A stretch of DNA of 64,000 bases from DASYQD01 sp036005845 (GTDB lineage Bacteria > Acidobacteriota > Thermoanaerobaculia > Multivoradales > JAIOJS01), in the NCBI GenBank assembly GCA_036005845.1, contig DASYQD010000108.1:1-64000 (forward strand), read 5' to 3'. The stretch's first letter is position 1; every line of letters begins with the position of its first letter. A model generated the notes under the pieces. That model searched no databases and was not told where the DNA came from. It saw nothing but the letters and a program-made list of their open reading frames with translations. A program made the translations under genes and the position numbers. Shown in pieces: positions 45,767 to 52,915 of the stretch.

Positions 45767-46588
45767 ATGCGCAAACCCATCCTGTCCCTCGCACTCATGC
45801 TGCTGGTGACGGCCGCCGGCCGCGCACAAGGCACTCAATCCGGCCCCAACCGCTTCGTCGTGCCGCTCAGCAAGCCCGGCCAGCCGGTACGCCTCGAGGT
45901 GTCGCTGATCAGCGGCAGCATCAACGTCGAGCCCCACGCGGGCAACGAAGTCGTCGTCGAAGCCGTCGGCGAGGACGAACGCGAGCACCGGGCACCGAGC
46001 GGCGCCGCGTCCGGCATGCGCCGGCTGCCCAACACTAGCCTCGGCCTGGTGGTGGAGGAGGAGAACAACAAGGTGACGGTGGGCATGGGCGGCATGCCGC
46101 GCGACGTGACGCTGCGCATCCAGGTGCCGCGCCAGGCCTCGGTGTCGCTCTCCACCGTCAACGACGGCGACATCCACGTGCAGGGCCTCGAAGGCGACAT
46201 CGAGCTCAACAACGTCAACGGCGAGATCACCGCCAAGGACGTCGCGGGTTCGGTCGTCGCCCACACCACCAACGGCAGCGTCAAGGTGACGATGACCCGC
46301 GTCGACGCCAAGGCGGCGCTGGCGTTCGCGACCTTGAACGGCGACGTCGACGTCAGCCTGCCCGGCAGCTTCCGCGGCGACCTCCGCATGCGTTCCGACA
46401 ACGGCGAGATCTACACCGACTTCGACGTCCAGCTCTCGCAGTCTCCCGCCAAGGTCGAGCAGCAGCGGCAGGGAGGCAAGTATCGCCTCGAGGTCGAGCA
46501 GGAAGTCCGCGGCACCATCGGCGGCGGTGGGCCGGAGATTCAGCTGCGGACGTTCAACGGGGACATCTACCTGCGCAAGCGCGGCTAG
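45767..46588 (+). CDS. DUF4097-type beta-helix protein (2)
   Basis: 273 aa from the ATG at 45767, giving a signal peptide (RKPILSLALMLLVTAAGRAQ) after an AGAGAGGAG ribosome site; an in-frame ATG at 45704 overlaps the previous stop. It shows the same strand ladder as its neighbour: VSLSTVNDGDIHVQGLEGDIELNNVNGEITAKDVAGSV, TTNGSVKV, FATLNGDVDVSL, MRSDNGEIYTDF, ending LRTFNGDIYLRKRG. It is a tandem paralogue. A decayed duplicate of its 3' portion lies at 49039-49152. A palindrome without a U-tract follows. Confidence 0.85.
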   Translation: MRKPILSLALMLLVTAAGRAQGTQSGPNRFVVPLSKPGQPVRLEVSLISGSINVEPHAGNEVVVEAVGEDEREHRAPSGAASGMRRLPNTSLGLVVEEENNKVTVGMGGMPRDVTLRIQVPRQASVSLSTVNDGDIHVQGLEGDIELNNVNGEITAKDVAGSVVAHTTNGSVKVTMTRVDAKAALAFATLNGDVDVSLPGSFRGDLRMRSDNGEIYTDFDVQLSQSPAKVEQQRQGGKYRLEVEQEVRGTIGGGGPEIQLRTFNGDIYLRKRG

Positions 46589-46616
46589 CGCCGGCTCCTC
46601 GCCAGTCGGTGAGCAC

Positions 46617-46646
46617 GCCCGTCGGCCAGCGAACTAGCCGACGGGC
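46617..46646. terminator. Possible bidirectional terminator hairpin
   Basis: Perfect 10-bp stem GCCCGTCGGC / GCCGACGGGC (46617-46626 and 46637-46646) with a 10-nt loop between convergent genes. No clear U-tract on either side, so it may be a weak or Rho-assisted stop. Confidence 0.4.
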
Positions 46647-46673
46647 CTGGCCGCGCTCAGGGGCCTGGCGGTG

Positions 46674-48713
46674 CTATCTCCTGCGGAAGAAGAACCACAC
46701 GATGATGATGATGATCACGAGTAGAAACGCGAGCCACACCCAGCGTTTCCCATGACCGCTGCTGGGTGCCCCGACGATGGCGCCGACGGCGGTAGGTGGC
46801 TTGGCGCCAACGAACACCTTGGCCGCGGCATCCCGACCGATGACGGCAACATCGAGGATGCAGGCATCCAGTAACGCCCCCGACTTCACGCCCGCCCCGT
46901 TGCACACCCCAAGCGCCTTGGCATGCAGGTCGCGGTCGAGATCCTTGGCGTAGAAGGTCCGCGCGGGTATGCCGCGTTCGATCGCCCCGCCTGTGTCGCA
47001 CACCGCAAGCAGAGAGTTCTTCTCCCCCACACGCCAACTATCGGCGTACCGGTGATAGACATCGTCGAAGTTGAACGGGTTCGTCAACACGACGTTGTCA
47101 CGAGTCGCAAGCTGATTTACGTTGCCATTAGGATTGGCGATCAGGCCCTTGACTACGGATGGCCAACGGCCGAGACCGACGTTCACGTCGATCCACGTCG
47201 CACCGTTGAAGGAGTTGACCGTCGCGTCCACCGAGTCACCGTCCTTGCCGAACAGCACGTACTCATTGCCGCGGTGAAGGATGCCGCCCCCATCCGGCCA
47301 TGAGAGCGTCTTGCCGTCCTCCACTTGGGTGACCTTCCCATCGACGAAGACCACGGCGGCTTGATCGGTCCTCGGTCCTGCCGCACAGATCGCCACCTGG
47401 GTCTTGTCGAACCGGGCGGCGACAGCCTTGTTCACCGTGGCATCCGGCCAGGTGGGTGCCCCCGACACTTGACGGGTCTGCACCTCGAATCGGGGATCGA
47501 CCTCCGCCAAGGTGAAATCGCCCGCCGCCTGGAAGTCGTAGAACAGCCCGTCGAACGTACGCAGATGGGTATCGCCCACGCTCACCGCGTCCAAGCACGT
47601 TGCCACGGCGCCCGCTGCGGCTGGATTGCTCTGCGCGAACACGAGCGCCGGCGCCGACGACATTGCGACGGATGCCGGAGGAGAATTCACCAGAGTCAGG
47701 TTGCTCGACTCGGCGGTAAATGTTGTGAGGTCGCAACTCGGGCCCTGGTTCGTTCCGCTGACGACCTCCGTACGTACCTGAAGGGTCGCGCCGCTGTTGA
47801 AGACTGCTTGGCTTCCTCCGCCGTCACCGAAGACGTTGAACTCCGCCTCCTTCCACTGGGTGCCCATGTCCGGGAAATGGTTGTCTCCGTTCGCGCCATG
47901 TGCGGTACCGCCGATCGTGACGGTCATCGCATCGTTCGTCGCACCGCTCGCGGCGGCCCCGGCAACCTGGATCTGACCGAGCGAGGACATCGACTGCGCC
48001 GTCACGGTCGGTTCGCCCGCGGCGTTGACCACGCAGTACACCATGCCAGGCGAACCGAGTACGAACGGGCACCAGCCATTGGAGAAGGCATGACTGCCGT
48101 CGCAGCTCGGGGACACCGGCGCCGGGCAGGCTGTGCCCGCCGGTCCAAACTCGATCAGCCAGTACTGCATGAAGGCGCTGCCGGAAGATTCGTAAACGAA
48201 TTGCTCCCACCCGCGGCAGGACGCCGGGCTCGGAGAGCCGCTGCATGCCGAGGACGGGAAGAAATCGGTGTTGAGCTGCAGGGAATATGCATTGGTGCTC
48301 GTCACACCCGCAACGTTGTCGAATGAGCCCTCCGACTGCGTGATGTGACCGGTCACCGTGGCCGAGAAATCAGGTCCGCTTCCGCCGACGGTCAGTATCT
48401 GGGTTATCCCTCCTTGATGGGGAAGGAAAGGCTTGTGTGGCTGCGGTGGCCTGCAGGCTTCCGCACGCCAGGTCGTTTCCGGGTAAGCCGCCGTGAAGCA
48501 CCCGGTCTTCGGCCGCGGCGTTGTCAGAAGCCGCTTGCGCCAGATGTTGCGTTCTTCCTTGGTCGGCGGCTCCCTCTTGGCGCCTTGTTGCGCTGCGTTG
48601 GAGCTCGCGGCCGCCGCTGTTCCTGTCGCCTTTGGTGCGGCGAATGCAGGGAAGGATGAAACGAGCACGGTTGAAAAACTCGCGGCAGCAACCAGGCGAA
48701 CAGCCTTCAGCAT
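46674..48713 (-). CDS. Secreted protein with von Willebrand factor type D domain and C-terminal anchor
   Basis: 679 aa from the ATG at 48713 (AAGGAGAA upstream). The signal peptide is LKAVRLVAAASFSTVLVSSFPAFA. The N-terminal 400 residues form an uncharacterised beta-rich lectin-like domain with Cys pairs. A VWD domain follows: GDTHLRTFDGLFYDFQAAGDFTLAEVDPRFEVQTRQ is its diagnostic start, and it continues VVLTNPFNFDDVYHRYADSWRV. The C-terminus has a hydrophobic helix (RWVWLAFLLVIIIIIVWFFF) ending in three Arg, a sorting-like tail. It is probably displayed on the surface; VWD domains bind calcium and promote multimer or adhesion contacts. Convergent with the DUF4097 operon. Confidence 0.8.
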   Translation of the reverse strand: MLKAVRLVAAASFSTVLVSSFPAFAAPKATGTAAAASSNAAQQGAKREPPTKEERNIWRKRLLTTPRPKTGCFTAAYPETTWRAEACRPPQPHKPFLPHQGGITQILTVGGSGPDFSATVTGHITQSEGSFDNVAGVTSTNAYSLQLNTDFFPSSACSGSPSPASCRGWEQFVYESSGSAFMQYWLIEFGPAGTACPAPVSPSCDGSHAFSNGWCPFVLGSPGMVYCVVNAAGEPTVTAQSMSSLGQIQVAGAAASGATNDAMTVTIGGTAHGANGDNHFPDMGTQWKEAEFNVFGDGGGSQAVFNSGATLQVRTEVVSGTNQGPSCDLTTFTAESSNLTLVNSPPASVAMSSAPALVFAQSNPAAAGAVATCLDAVSVGDTHLRTFDGLFYDFQAAGDFTLAEVDPRFEVQTRQVSGAPTWPDATVNKAVAARFDKTQVAICAAGPRTDQAAVVFVDGKVTQVEDGKTLSWPDGGGILHRGNEYVLFGKDGDSVDATVNSFNGATWIDVNVGLGRWPSVVKGLIANPNGNVNQLATRDNVVLTNPFNFDDVYHRYADSWRVGEKNSLLAVCDTGGAIERGIPARTFYAKDLDRDLHAKALGVCNGAGVKSGALLDACILDVAVIGRDAAAKVFVGAKPPTAVGAIVGAPSSGHGKRWVWLAFLLVIIIIIVWFFFRRR

Positions 48714-49164
48714 CACGTTCTCCTTGGGTTTGGTGGCAGTTACTCGAGGCGCACCGCGGCGGCGCGACCGCGACCGGAATACCCGCCGCTGTCGGTAAGT
48801 GGGCAAGGATCTCTTCCTGACGGCACCGGGCTCGATCACGAAAGGCTGACCCCCTGCCTGGCCGGTCCTGAGTGCTCCTGCTAGATATAGACGGACGCGA
48901 TCGATTAATTCGCCACGTCCTGTCTCCGACGGCGCAACGCGCAGGCGGACGGCGGCTTCGGGGTCTCGTGGCGGTTACCGCGCCGCCAGGGCGAGCGACC
49001 AACTGGGACGGCTCGCCGCGGCCCAGCCGCTCATCGGTGAGGAAGAAGTGCGGACCGCGCTGGCGTTCGCGACCTTGAACCCCGGCGGCGGCGTGCCGGA
49101 GATCCAGCTGCGGACATTCAACGGGGACATCTACCTGCGGAAGCGCGGGTAGCCGCGACGCCGG
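48714..49164. other. Gene-free stretch between the VWD gene and VapC
   Basis: About 450 bases with no complete gene. The left part (48714-48900) is the likely 5' leader and promoter area of the VWD gene. The right part (49039-49152) is the DUF4097 gene remnant. I see no terminator or tRNA. Confidence 0.5.
49039..49152 (+). pseudogene. Remnant of a third DUF4097 gene
   Basis: 49057-49080 is identical over 24 nt to 46316-46339, and 49084-49152 matches the last 69 nt of the 45767-46588 gene (46520-46588) with six mismatches. About 180 bases that separate these blocks in the intact gene are absent. The reading frame is kept (GEEEVRTALAFATLNPGGG...LRTFNGDIYLRKRG then stop) but no start or domain remains. 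Confidence 0.75.
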
Positions 49165-49533
49165 TCAACGGGTGGCGATGCCGAGGTCCTTCGCCACCCG
49201 CGTCAACCCGCCGTCGAACGTCCATAGCTCGCTGCCGCCCACCAACGCGGAAGCCAATAGGTGGACGTCGACCCATCCAATCGCGCGGCCCGATAGCCCG
49301 CGTGCCTCGATGAGCTCCAGCACCTCCTCGTCGGCCACTCGGACCGACTCGGGAAGTCGCCGAAGGTCGGCGATGACCGACTTCCGCGACTTGCCGAGGC
49401 CACCGAGCACCAGCTCGCCGAGCACCCATGGGTGGAGCAGGAGATCACCCTCGTCGAGCAGGTCGCCCAGCTCCGCCGTGCGATCGGTGCCGCGGAAGTA
49501 CTCCACCCAGACCGAGGTGTCGACCAGGATCAC
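49165..49533 (-). CDS. vapC: PIN-domain toxin (VapC family)
   Basis: 122 aa from the GTG at 49533. The PIN active site is readable: D in ILVDTSVWVEYFR, E in LGELVLGGL, D in GWVDVHLLAS and the last acidic D in LWTFDGGL. It is a ribonuclease toxin that cleaves tRNA or rRNA. The start overlaps the VapB stop by 4 nt (GTGA), the normal antitoxin-toxin order. A longer in-frame N-terminal extension is antisense/noise and was not used. Confidence 0.9.
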   Translation of the reverse strand: MILVDTSVWVEYFRGTDRTAELGDLLDEGDLLLHPWVLGELVLGGLGKSRKSVIADLRRLPESVRVADEEVLELIEARGLSGRAIGWVDVHLLASALVGGSELWTFDGGLTRVAKDLGIATR

Positions 49534-49739
49534 CGTGTCGCGCTCGAGCCAGCCGGTCGACGGCGCGGCGGCGCCTTCAAAGTAGGGATCTTGCCGCGCA
49601 ACGCCTTGAGCCGACGGCGTGCGGCTTGGTCGACAAGCGCCTCCAAGCCGAGGCGCACAGCGACGGTCTTGCTGGGCGCCCCGGTGGCGCGCAGCGCCTC
49701 TTCGAGCAGCTCTGCGTCGATGTCGAGTGTCGTTCGCAT
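49530..49739 (-). CDS. vapB: VapB-type antitoxin
   Basis: 69 aa from the ATG at 49739. MRTTLDIDAELLEEALRATG is the classic ribbon-helix-helix DNA-binding start of this antitoxin class, followed by a short C-terminal tail (RRRLKALRGKIPTLKAPP) that would wrap the toxin. It precedes and overlaps vapC. Two ATACGA(T/C)-type repeats upstream (49750-49765 on the minus strand) could be its operator. Confidence 0.85.
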   Translation of the reverse strand: MRTTLDIDAELLEEALRATGAPSKTVAVRLGLEALVDQAARRRLKALRGKIPTLKAPPRRRPAGSSATR

Positions 49740-49881
49740 GCAGCAATGGTCGTATGAATCGTATGCATCAGTCAAGATCAAAAGGCCCTCACCGCGAGCC
49801 TCGGCGAGTGCGTCGACTGGAGTGTTCAGCCGCCGCGCGATCTCGGCGGAGTCTGACGACGTCCGCGCCAGCTCAGCCCTT

Positions 49882-50328
49882 TCAGTTGCATGCCAGAGAA
49901 GCTCCGGATGTTGCGGGAGTCCAGACAGCCGAGCTCGGCTTCGAGGAGTCTGCCGGCTGGAGTGTGATGTCGACGCGGTACGCATCGAGAGGCCGGTGTT
50001 CCCGGAGCGGCTTGTAGCCCGGCCGTTCGGCGCGGAGAATCACTTCAGGGCCGCGGAAGATGCTGGCGGGCTGGATAACGCCGTCGATCTTCATGCAGCC
50101 GCGGCTGTCGGTTTCGCCGCTGTGGCCGAGGACGCCCACGTGAACGTCGGCCATGGCGGCTCCGGACGGGTCCCTGACCTGCACGGCGACATGAAGCGGA
50201 GCGTCGCACGGCGCGAACATGCAGCCGAGGTTGCAGCCGGCCAGGAGAACAGCGCACGCGGCCATCGCCGCAAGGGAATGGCGAAGCGAATGGCCAACGA
50301 TGCGGCCCCGAGCTGGTTCGAAGGCCAT
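49882..50328 (-). CDS. Small lipoprotein of unknown function
   Basis: 148 aa from the ATG at 50328 (AGGAGA upstream). Lipobox LLAGC after a hydrophobic stretch (LAAMAACAVLLAGCNLGC), so it is likely lipid-anchored. The mature part has two more early cysteines (CMFAPCDAP) and a small sandwich (LHVAVQVRDPSGAAMADVHVGVLGHSGETDSRGCMKIDGVIQP) like carboxypeptidase-regulatory-type domains. No neighbour gives a hint; it stands 16 nt from the PH-like gene on the same strand. Confidence 0.65.
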   Translation of the reverse strand: MAFEPARGRIVGHSLRHSLAAMAACAVLLAGCNLGCMFAPCDAPLHVAVQVRDPSGAAMADVHVGVLGHSGETDSRGCMKIDGVIQPASIFRGPEVILRAERPGYKPLREHRPLDAYRVDITLQPADSSKPSSAVWTPATSGASLACN

Positions 50329-50344
50329 GGCGTCTCCTAGTTCG

Positions 50345-50887
50345 TCACGAGCTGGCCTCAGGCGATCCGAGCGTGGCCCAGGGCGCAGCGACACGGAGAT
50401 CTTCGAGAAAGCGTTCGGGCGTCTCGGGCGTGATCACTAGCTTGCGGTCGGGGAACTTGAGCACCACGGCAAGACGCGGGTCCATGGCGAGCGCTCGGTA
50501 GCTGCCCAGGCGACGGTTGCGGAAGAGCCCGGTGATCGAGAAGAGGCCGCCGTTGCCGAAGAGGCGAAGCGACGAGCTCATCGCGTCGGGTGAGGACCAC
50601 GCACGGCGAAGCGAATCGAGGGGCACGACGGTGTCCCAGAGCAATCGGCGAACACGGAGATTGCCACCGTCGAGCGTGTAGCGTCGGACGACGAACAGCG
50701 CGCAGAGCCCGACGATGAGCACCGGGAGCCCGGTAGCCGCGAGCCAGGGCCAGCCGCCGAGGAGATGGCGGGGAAGGATGCTGCCTTCGAAGACCGCCAT
50801 GCCGAGCAGGAAGACCGACGCAACGGTGGAGATGACCTTGACCGAGGTGCCCCACGGAGCTGCGAACGCGGCTGGTCGACCGTCCAT
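50345..50887 (-). CDS. Membrane protein with PH-like domain
   Basis: 180 aa. Two hydrophobic helices (VKVISTVASVFLLGMAVFEGSILPR and WLAATGLPVLIVGLCALFVV) followed by a beta domain (RYTLDGGNLRVRRLLWDTVVPLDSLRRAWSSPDAMSSSLRLFGNGGLFSITGLF...VLKFPDRKLVITPETPERFLEDLR) that resembles the bacterial PH-like fold (bPH) of two-helix membrane proteins. The function is unknown. Confidence 0.7.
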   Translation of the reverse strand: MDGRPAAFAAPWGTSVKVISTVASVFLLGMAVFEGSILPRHLLGGWPWLAATGLPVLIVGLCALFVVRRYTLDGGNLRVRRLLWDTVVPLDSLRRAWSSPDAMSSSLRLFGNGGLFSITGLFRNRRLGSYRALAMDPRLAVVLKFPDRKLVITPETPERFLEDLRVAAPWATLGSPEASS

Positions 50888-50927
50888 GGAAGAACTTCCG
50901 CGACGACTCTAACCGCTTAGCGCGGCG

Positions 50928-52610
50928 TCACCGTGTCGGCGCGTCCACGAGGCCTTGGCGGTGCACGTCGCGCACGGCTCGGCCCGATGGGTCCGGCAGG
51001 GCCGCGAACGCCGGGTCCCACGCGATGGCCGCCGGCGTGCTGCAGGCGACGCTGTCGCCGCCGGGAACGCAGCGCGCCGCGGCATCACTCGGGAAGTGGC
51101 CGGCGAACAGGATGCGATACAGGTACGCCTCCTTGGTGCGCGGAGTGTTGTAGGGGAAGCGCCACTGCGCCTTGGCGAGGTCGGCGTCCGCGACTTCATG
51201 ATCGGCGTAGGCCTTGAGCGAGTCGATCCAGGAGTAGCCGACGCCGTCGGAGAACTGCTCCTTCTGGCGCCAGAGGATCTCGGGCGGCAGCACGCCCTCG
51301 AAGGCCGAGCGTAGGAGCTCCTTTTCGATGCCGCCCGAGCGCACGCGCTTCCTCTCGGGATCGAGCGACATCGCCACGTCGAGCAGGTCGCGCGACAGGA
51401 ACGGCACGCGCGCCTCGACGCCCCAGGCGGCCATTGCTTTGTTGGCGCGCAGGCAGTCGTACTTGTGCAGCATGTCGAGCTTGCGCACGGTCTCGTCGTG
51501 CAGCGCGCGCGCCGAGGGCGCCTTGTGGAAGTAGAGGTAGCCGGCGAAGACTTCGTCGGCGCCCTCGCCGGAAAGCACCATCTTGACGCCCATCGCCTTG
51601 ATGCGGCGGGCCATCAGGTACATCGGCGTCGCGGCGCGCACGGTGGTGACGTCGTAGGTCTCGAGGTGGTAGATGACGTCGGCGAGCGCGTCGATGCCCT
51701 CCTGCACGGTGAAGCGCGTCTCGTGATGGACGGAGCCGATGTGCTCCGCCACCTTGCGCGCGGCCGCGAGGTCGGGCGAGTCGGCGAGGCCGACGGCGAA
51801 GCTGTGCAGGCGCGGCCACCAGGCCTGCTCGCGGCCGCCGCTCTCGACGCGGCGCGGCGCGAAGCGGGCGGCGGTGGCCGCCACCAGTGATGAGTCGAGG
51901 CCGCCCGAGAGCAGCACGCCGTAGGGCACGTCGCTCATCAGCTGGCGCTCGATGGCGCCTTCGAGGGCGGCGCGCACGGCTGCGGCGTCGCATGCGCGCC
52001 CCGCGACCGCCTCGTACTCGCGCCACTGCGGCTGCCAGTACCGGCGGATCTCGCCGATTGCGCTGTCGAGGTAGCAGCCGGGCGGAAAGTCCTCGATCGT
52101 CTTGCACACGCCCTCGAGCGCTTTCATCTCGGAGGCGACGAAGAGCTGGCCGTGCTCGTCGCGGCCGGTGTAGAGCGGGCAGACGCCGACCGGGTCGCGC
52201 GCGATGAGGCAGCGGCGCTGGTCGCGGTCCCAGAGAGCGAAGGCGAAGATGCCGTCGAGCTCGTCGAGGAACGCGGCGCCCTTCTCCCGCCAGAGCGGCA
52301 GGATCACCTCGCAGTCGGAGGCGGTCTGGAAGTCGTACGGCTCCCCGAGCCGCGCGGCGAGCTCGCGGTGATTGTAGATCTCGCCGTTGACCGTGAGCAG
52401 CTGTGCGCCGTCGACGCTCGCGAGCGGCTGTGCGCCGTGCTCCACGTCGACGATCGCCAGCCGCTCGTGCGCGAGCACGGCACCTTCGGTGGCGACGACG
52501 CCGCTCCAGTCGGGCCCGCGGTGGCGCAGCCGGCGCGCCAGTCGGATCGCGAGCTGGCGCAGCTCGCGGAGGTCCTGCTTGGTCTCGAAGATGGCGACGA
52601 TGCCGCACAT
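50928..52610 (-). CDS. asnB: Asparagine synthetase B, glutamine-hydrolysing
   Basis: 560 aa, the normal length for the E. coli-type enzyme. Residue 2 is the glutaminase nucleophile Cys (MCGIVAIFETKQ); ER residues of the Gln site follow (LAHERLAIVD, VNGEIYNHRELA). The synthetase half has the PP-loop SGGLDSSLVAA, GEGADEVFAGYLYFHKAP and CLRANKAMAAWGVEARVPFLS. It makes asparagine from aspartate with ATP and glutamine. It is monocistronic and preceded by a 240-nt leader with a full attenuator (see separate entries), so expression probably rises when Asn-tRNA is scarce. The ribosome site is GGAAGGGAG. Confidence 0.97.
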   Translation of the reverse strand: MCGIVAIFETKQDLRELRQLAIRLARRLRHRGPDWSGVVATEGAVLAHERLAIVDVEHGAQPLASVDGAQLLTVNGEIYNHRELAARLGEPYDFQTASDCEVILPLWREKGAAFLDELDGIFAFALWDRDQRRCLIARDPVGVCPLYTGRDEHGQLFVASEMKALEGVCKTIEDFPPGCYLDSAIGEIRRYWQPQWREYEAVAGRACDAAAVRAALEGAIERQLMSDVPYGVLLSGGLDSSLVAATAARFAPRRVESGGREQAWWPRLHSFAVGLADSPDLAAARKVAEHIGSVHHETRFTVQEGIDALADVIYHLETYDVTTVRAATPMYLMARRIKAMGVKMVLSGEGADEVFAGYLYFHKAPSARALHDETVRKLDMLHKYDCLRANKAMAAWGVEARVPFLSRDLLDVAMSLDPERKRVRSGGIEKELLRSAFEGVLPPEILWRQKEQFSDGVGYSWIDSLKAYADHEVADADLAKAQWRFPYNTPRTKEAYLYRILFAGHFPSDAAARCVPGGDSVACSTPAAIAWDPAFAALPDPSGRAVRDVHRQGLVDAPTR

Positions 52611-52632
52611 GGCTTGCTCCCTTCCGTCGTGG

Positions 52633-52668
52633 TTTCGCGGCAGGAGCGTCCTCGCTCCTGCCGCGAAA
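52633..52668 (-). promoter_or_regulatory. 16-bp perfect hairpin between attenuator and asnB
   Basis: TTTCGCGGCAGGAGCG (52633-52648) and CGCTCCTGCCGCGAAA (52653-52668) pair perfectly around a TCCT loop (AGGA on the minus strand). Its 5' arm on the RNA begins in the terminator's U-tract, 22 nt before the asnB start. It may protect the message, set the U-tract spacing, or be a separate repeat. Confidence 0.7.
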
Positions 52669-52706
52669 AAAACGAAAGGCCCGCAACCTCGAGGGGTGCG
52701 GGCCTT
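52665..52706 (-). terminator. Attenuator terminator (segments 3:4) upstream of asnB
   Basis: On the minus strand AAGGCCCGCA (52706-52697) pairs perfectly with TGCGGGCCTT (52685-52676), followed by TTTCGTTTTTTTC. It lies 30 nt after the leader-peptide stop and 55 nt before asnB, with no complete gene upstream that it could serve. Confidence 0.85.
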
Positions 52707-52735
52707 GGCGTCCTGGTGACTGTGATGGTCAGCGG

Positions 52736-52813
52736 CTACGCGTGGTCCCGTACCCTCCGGCTGGGATTGCCGTTCGAATTCACGTTGGCGTTCAGGTTAC
52801 GGAACGAGCGCAT
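52736..52813 (-). CDS. Asparagine-rich attenuator leader peptide of asnB
   Basis: A 25-codon open frame (ATG at 52813, TAG at 52738-52736) that is too short for ordinary gene finding. It begins MRSFRNLNANVNSNGNPS: asparagine at residues 6, 8, 10, 12, 14 and 16, i.e. six Asn codons (AAC x4, AAT x2) on alternate positions, then an Arg-rich tail. A sigma70-like promoter ends about 10 nt upstream, so the mRNA would be leaderless or nearly so; no Shine-Dalgarno is seen. Its codons 3-7 and 20-23 form the pairing segments of the attenuator. Ribosome stalling on Asn codons would release segment 2. This is inference from sequence and from the well-known trp/his/leu attenuators. Confidence 0.85.
   Translation of the reverse strand: MRSFRNLNANVNSNGNPSRRVRDHA
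52745..52805 (-). promoter_or_regulatory. Attenuator antiterminator and 1:2 hairpin
   Basis: Segment 1 GUUCCGUAACCU (52805-52794) pairs with segment 2 AGGGUACGGGAC (52756-52745): 11 of 12, one wobble, one A-G mismatch. The overlapping segment GAGGGUACGGG (52757-52747) pairs with terminator-arm bases CCCGCACCCCUC (52702-52691): 10 pairs with one bulged C and one A-C mismatch. The two pairings exclude each other, as required. Confidence 0.8.
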
Positions 52814-52823
52814 CGGTGAGCAG

Positions 52824-52852
52824 ATACTGCGTCACTTCTCTTTGGCTGTCAA
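52824..52852 (-). promoter_or_regulatory. Promoter of the asnB leader
   Basis: TTGACA (52852-52847), a 17-nt spacer and CAGTAT (52829-52824) on the minus strand. The predicted start lies a few bases before the leader ATG at 52813. Confidence 0.55.
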
Positions 52853-52915
52853 GAGGGACGGTCGCGACCGAATTCGTTTCCGCTGGCGAGCGCAGGCCTC
52901 TGCTAGCGTGCCGCG

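Noticed and set aside
52665..52706. Hairpin as the ordinary terminator of an upstream gene
   Set aside because: No minus-strand gene ends just upstream; the only open frame there is the 25-codon Asn-rich leader, and the U-tract points toward asnB.
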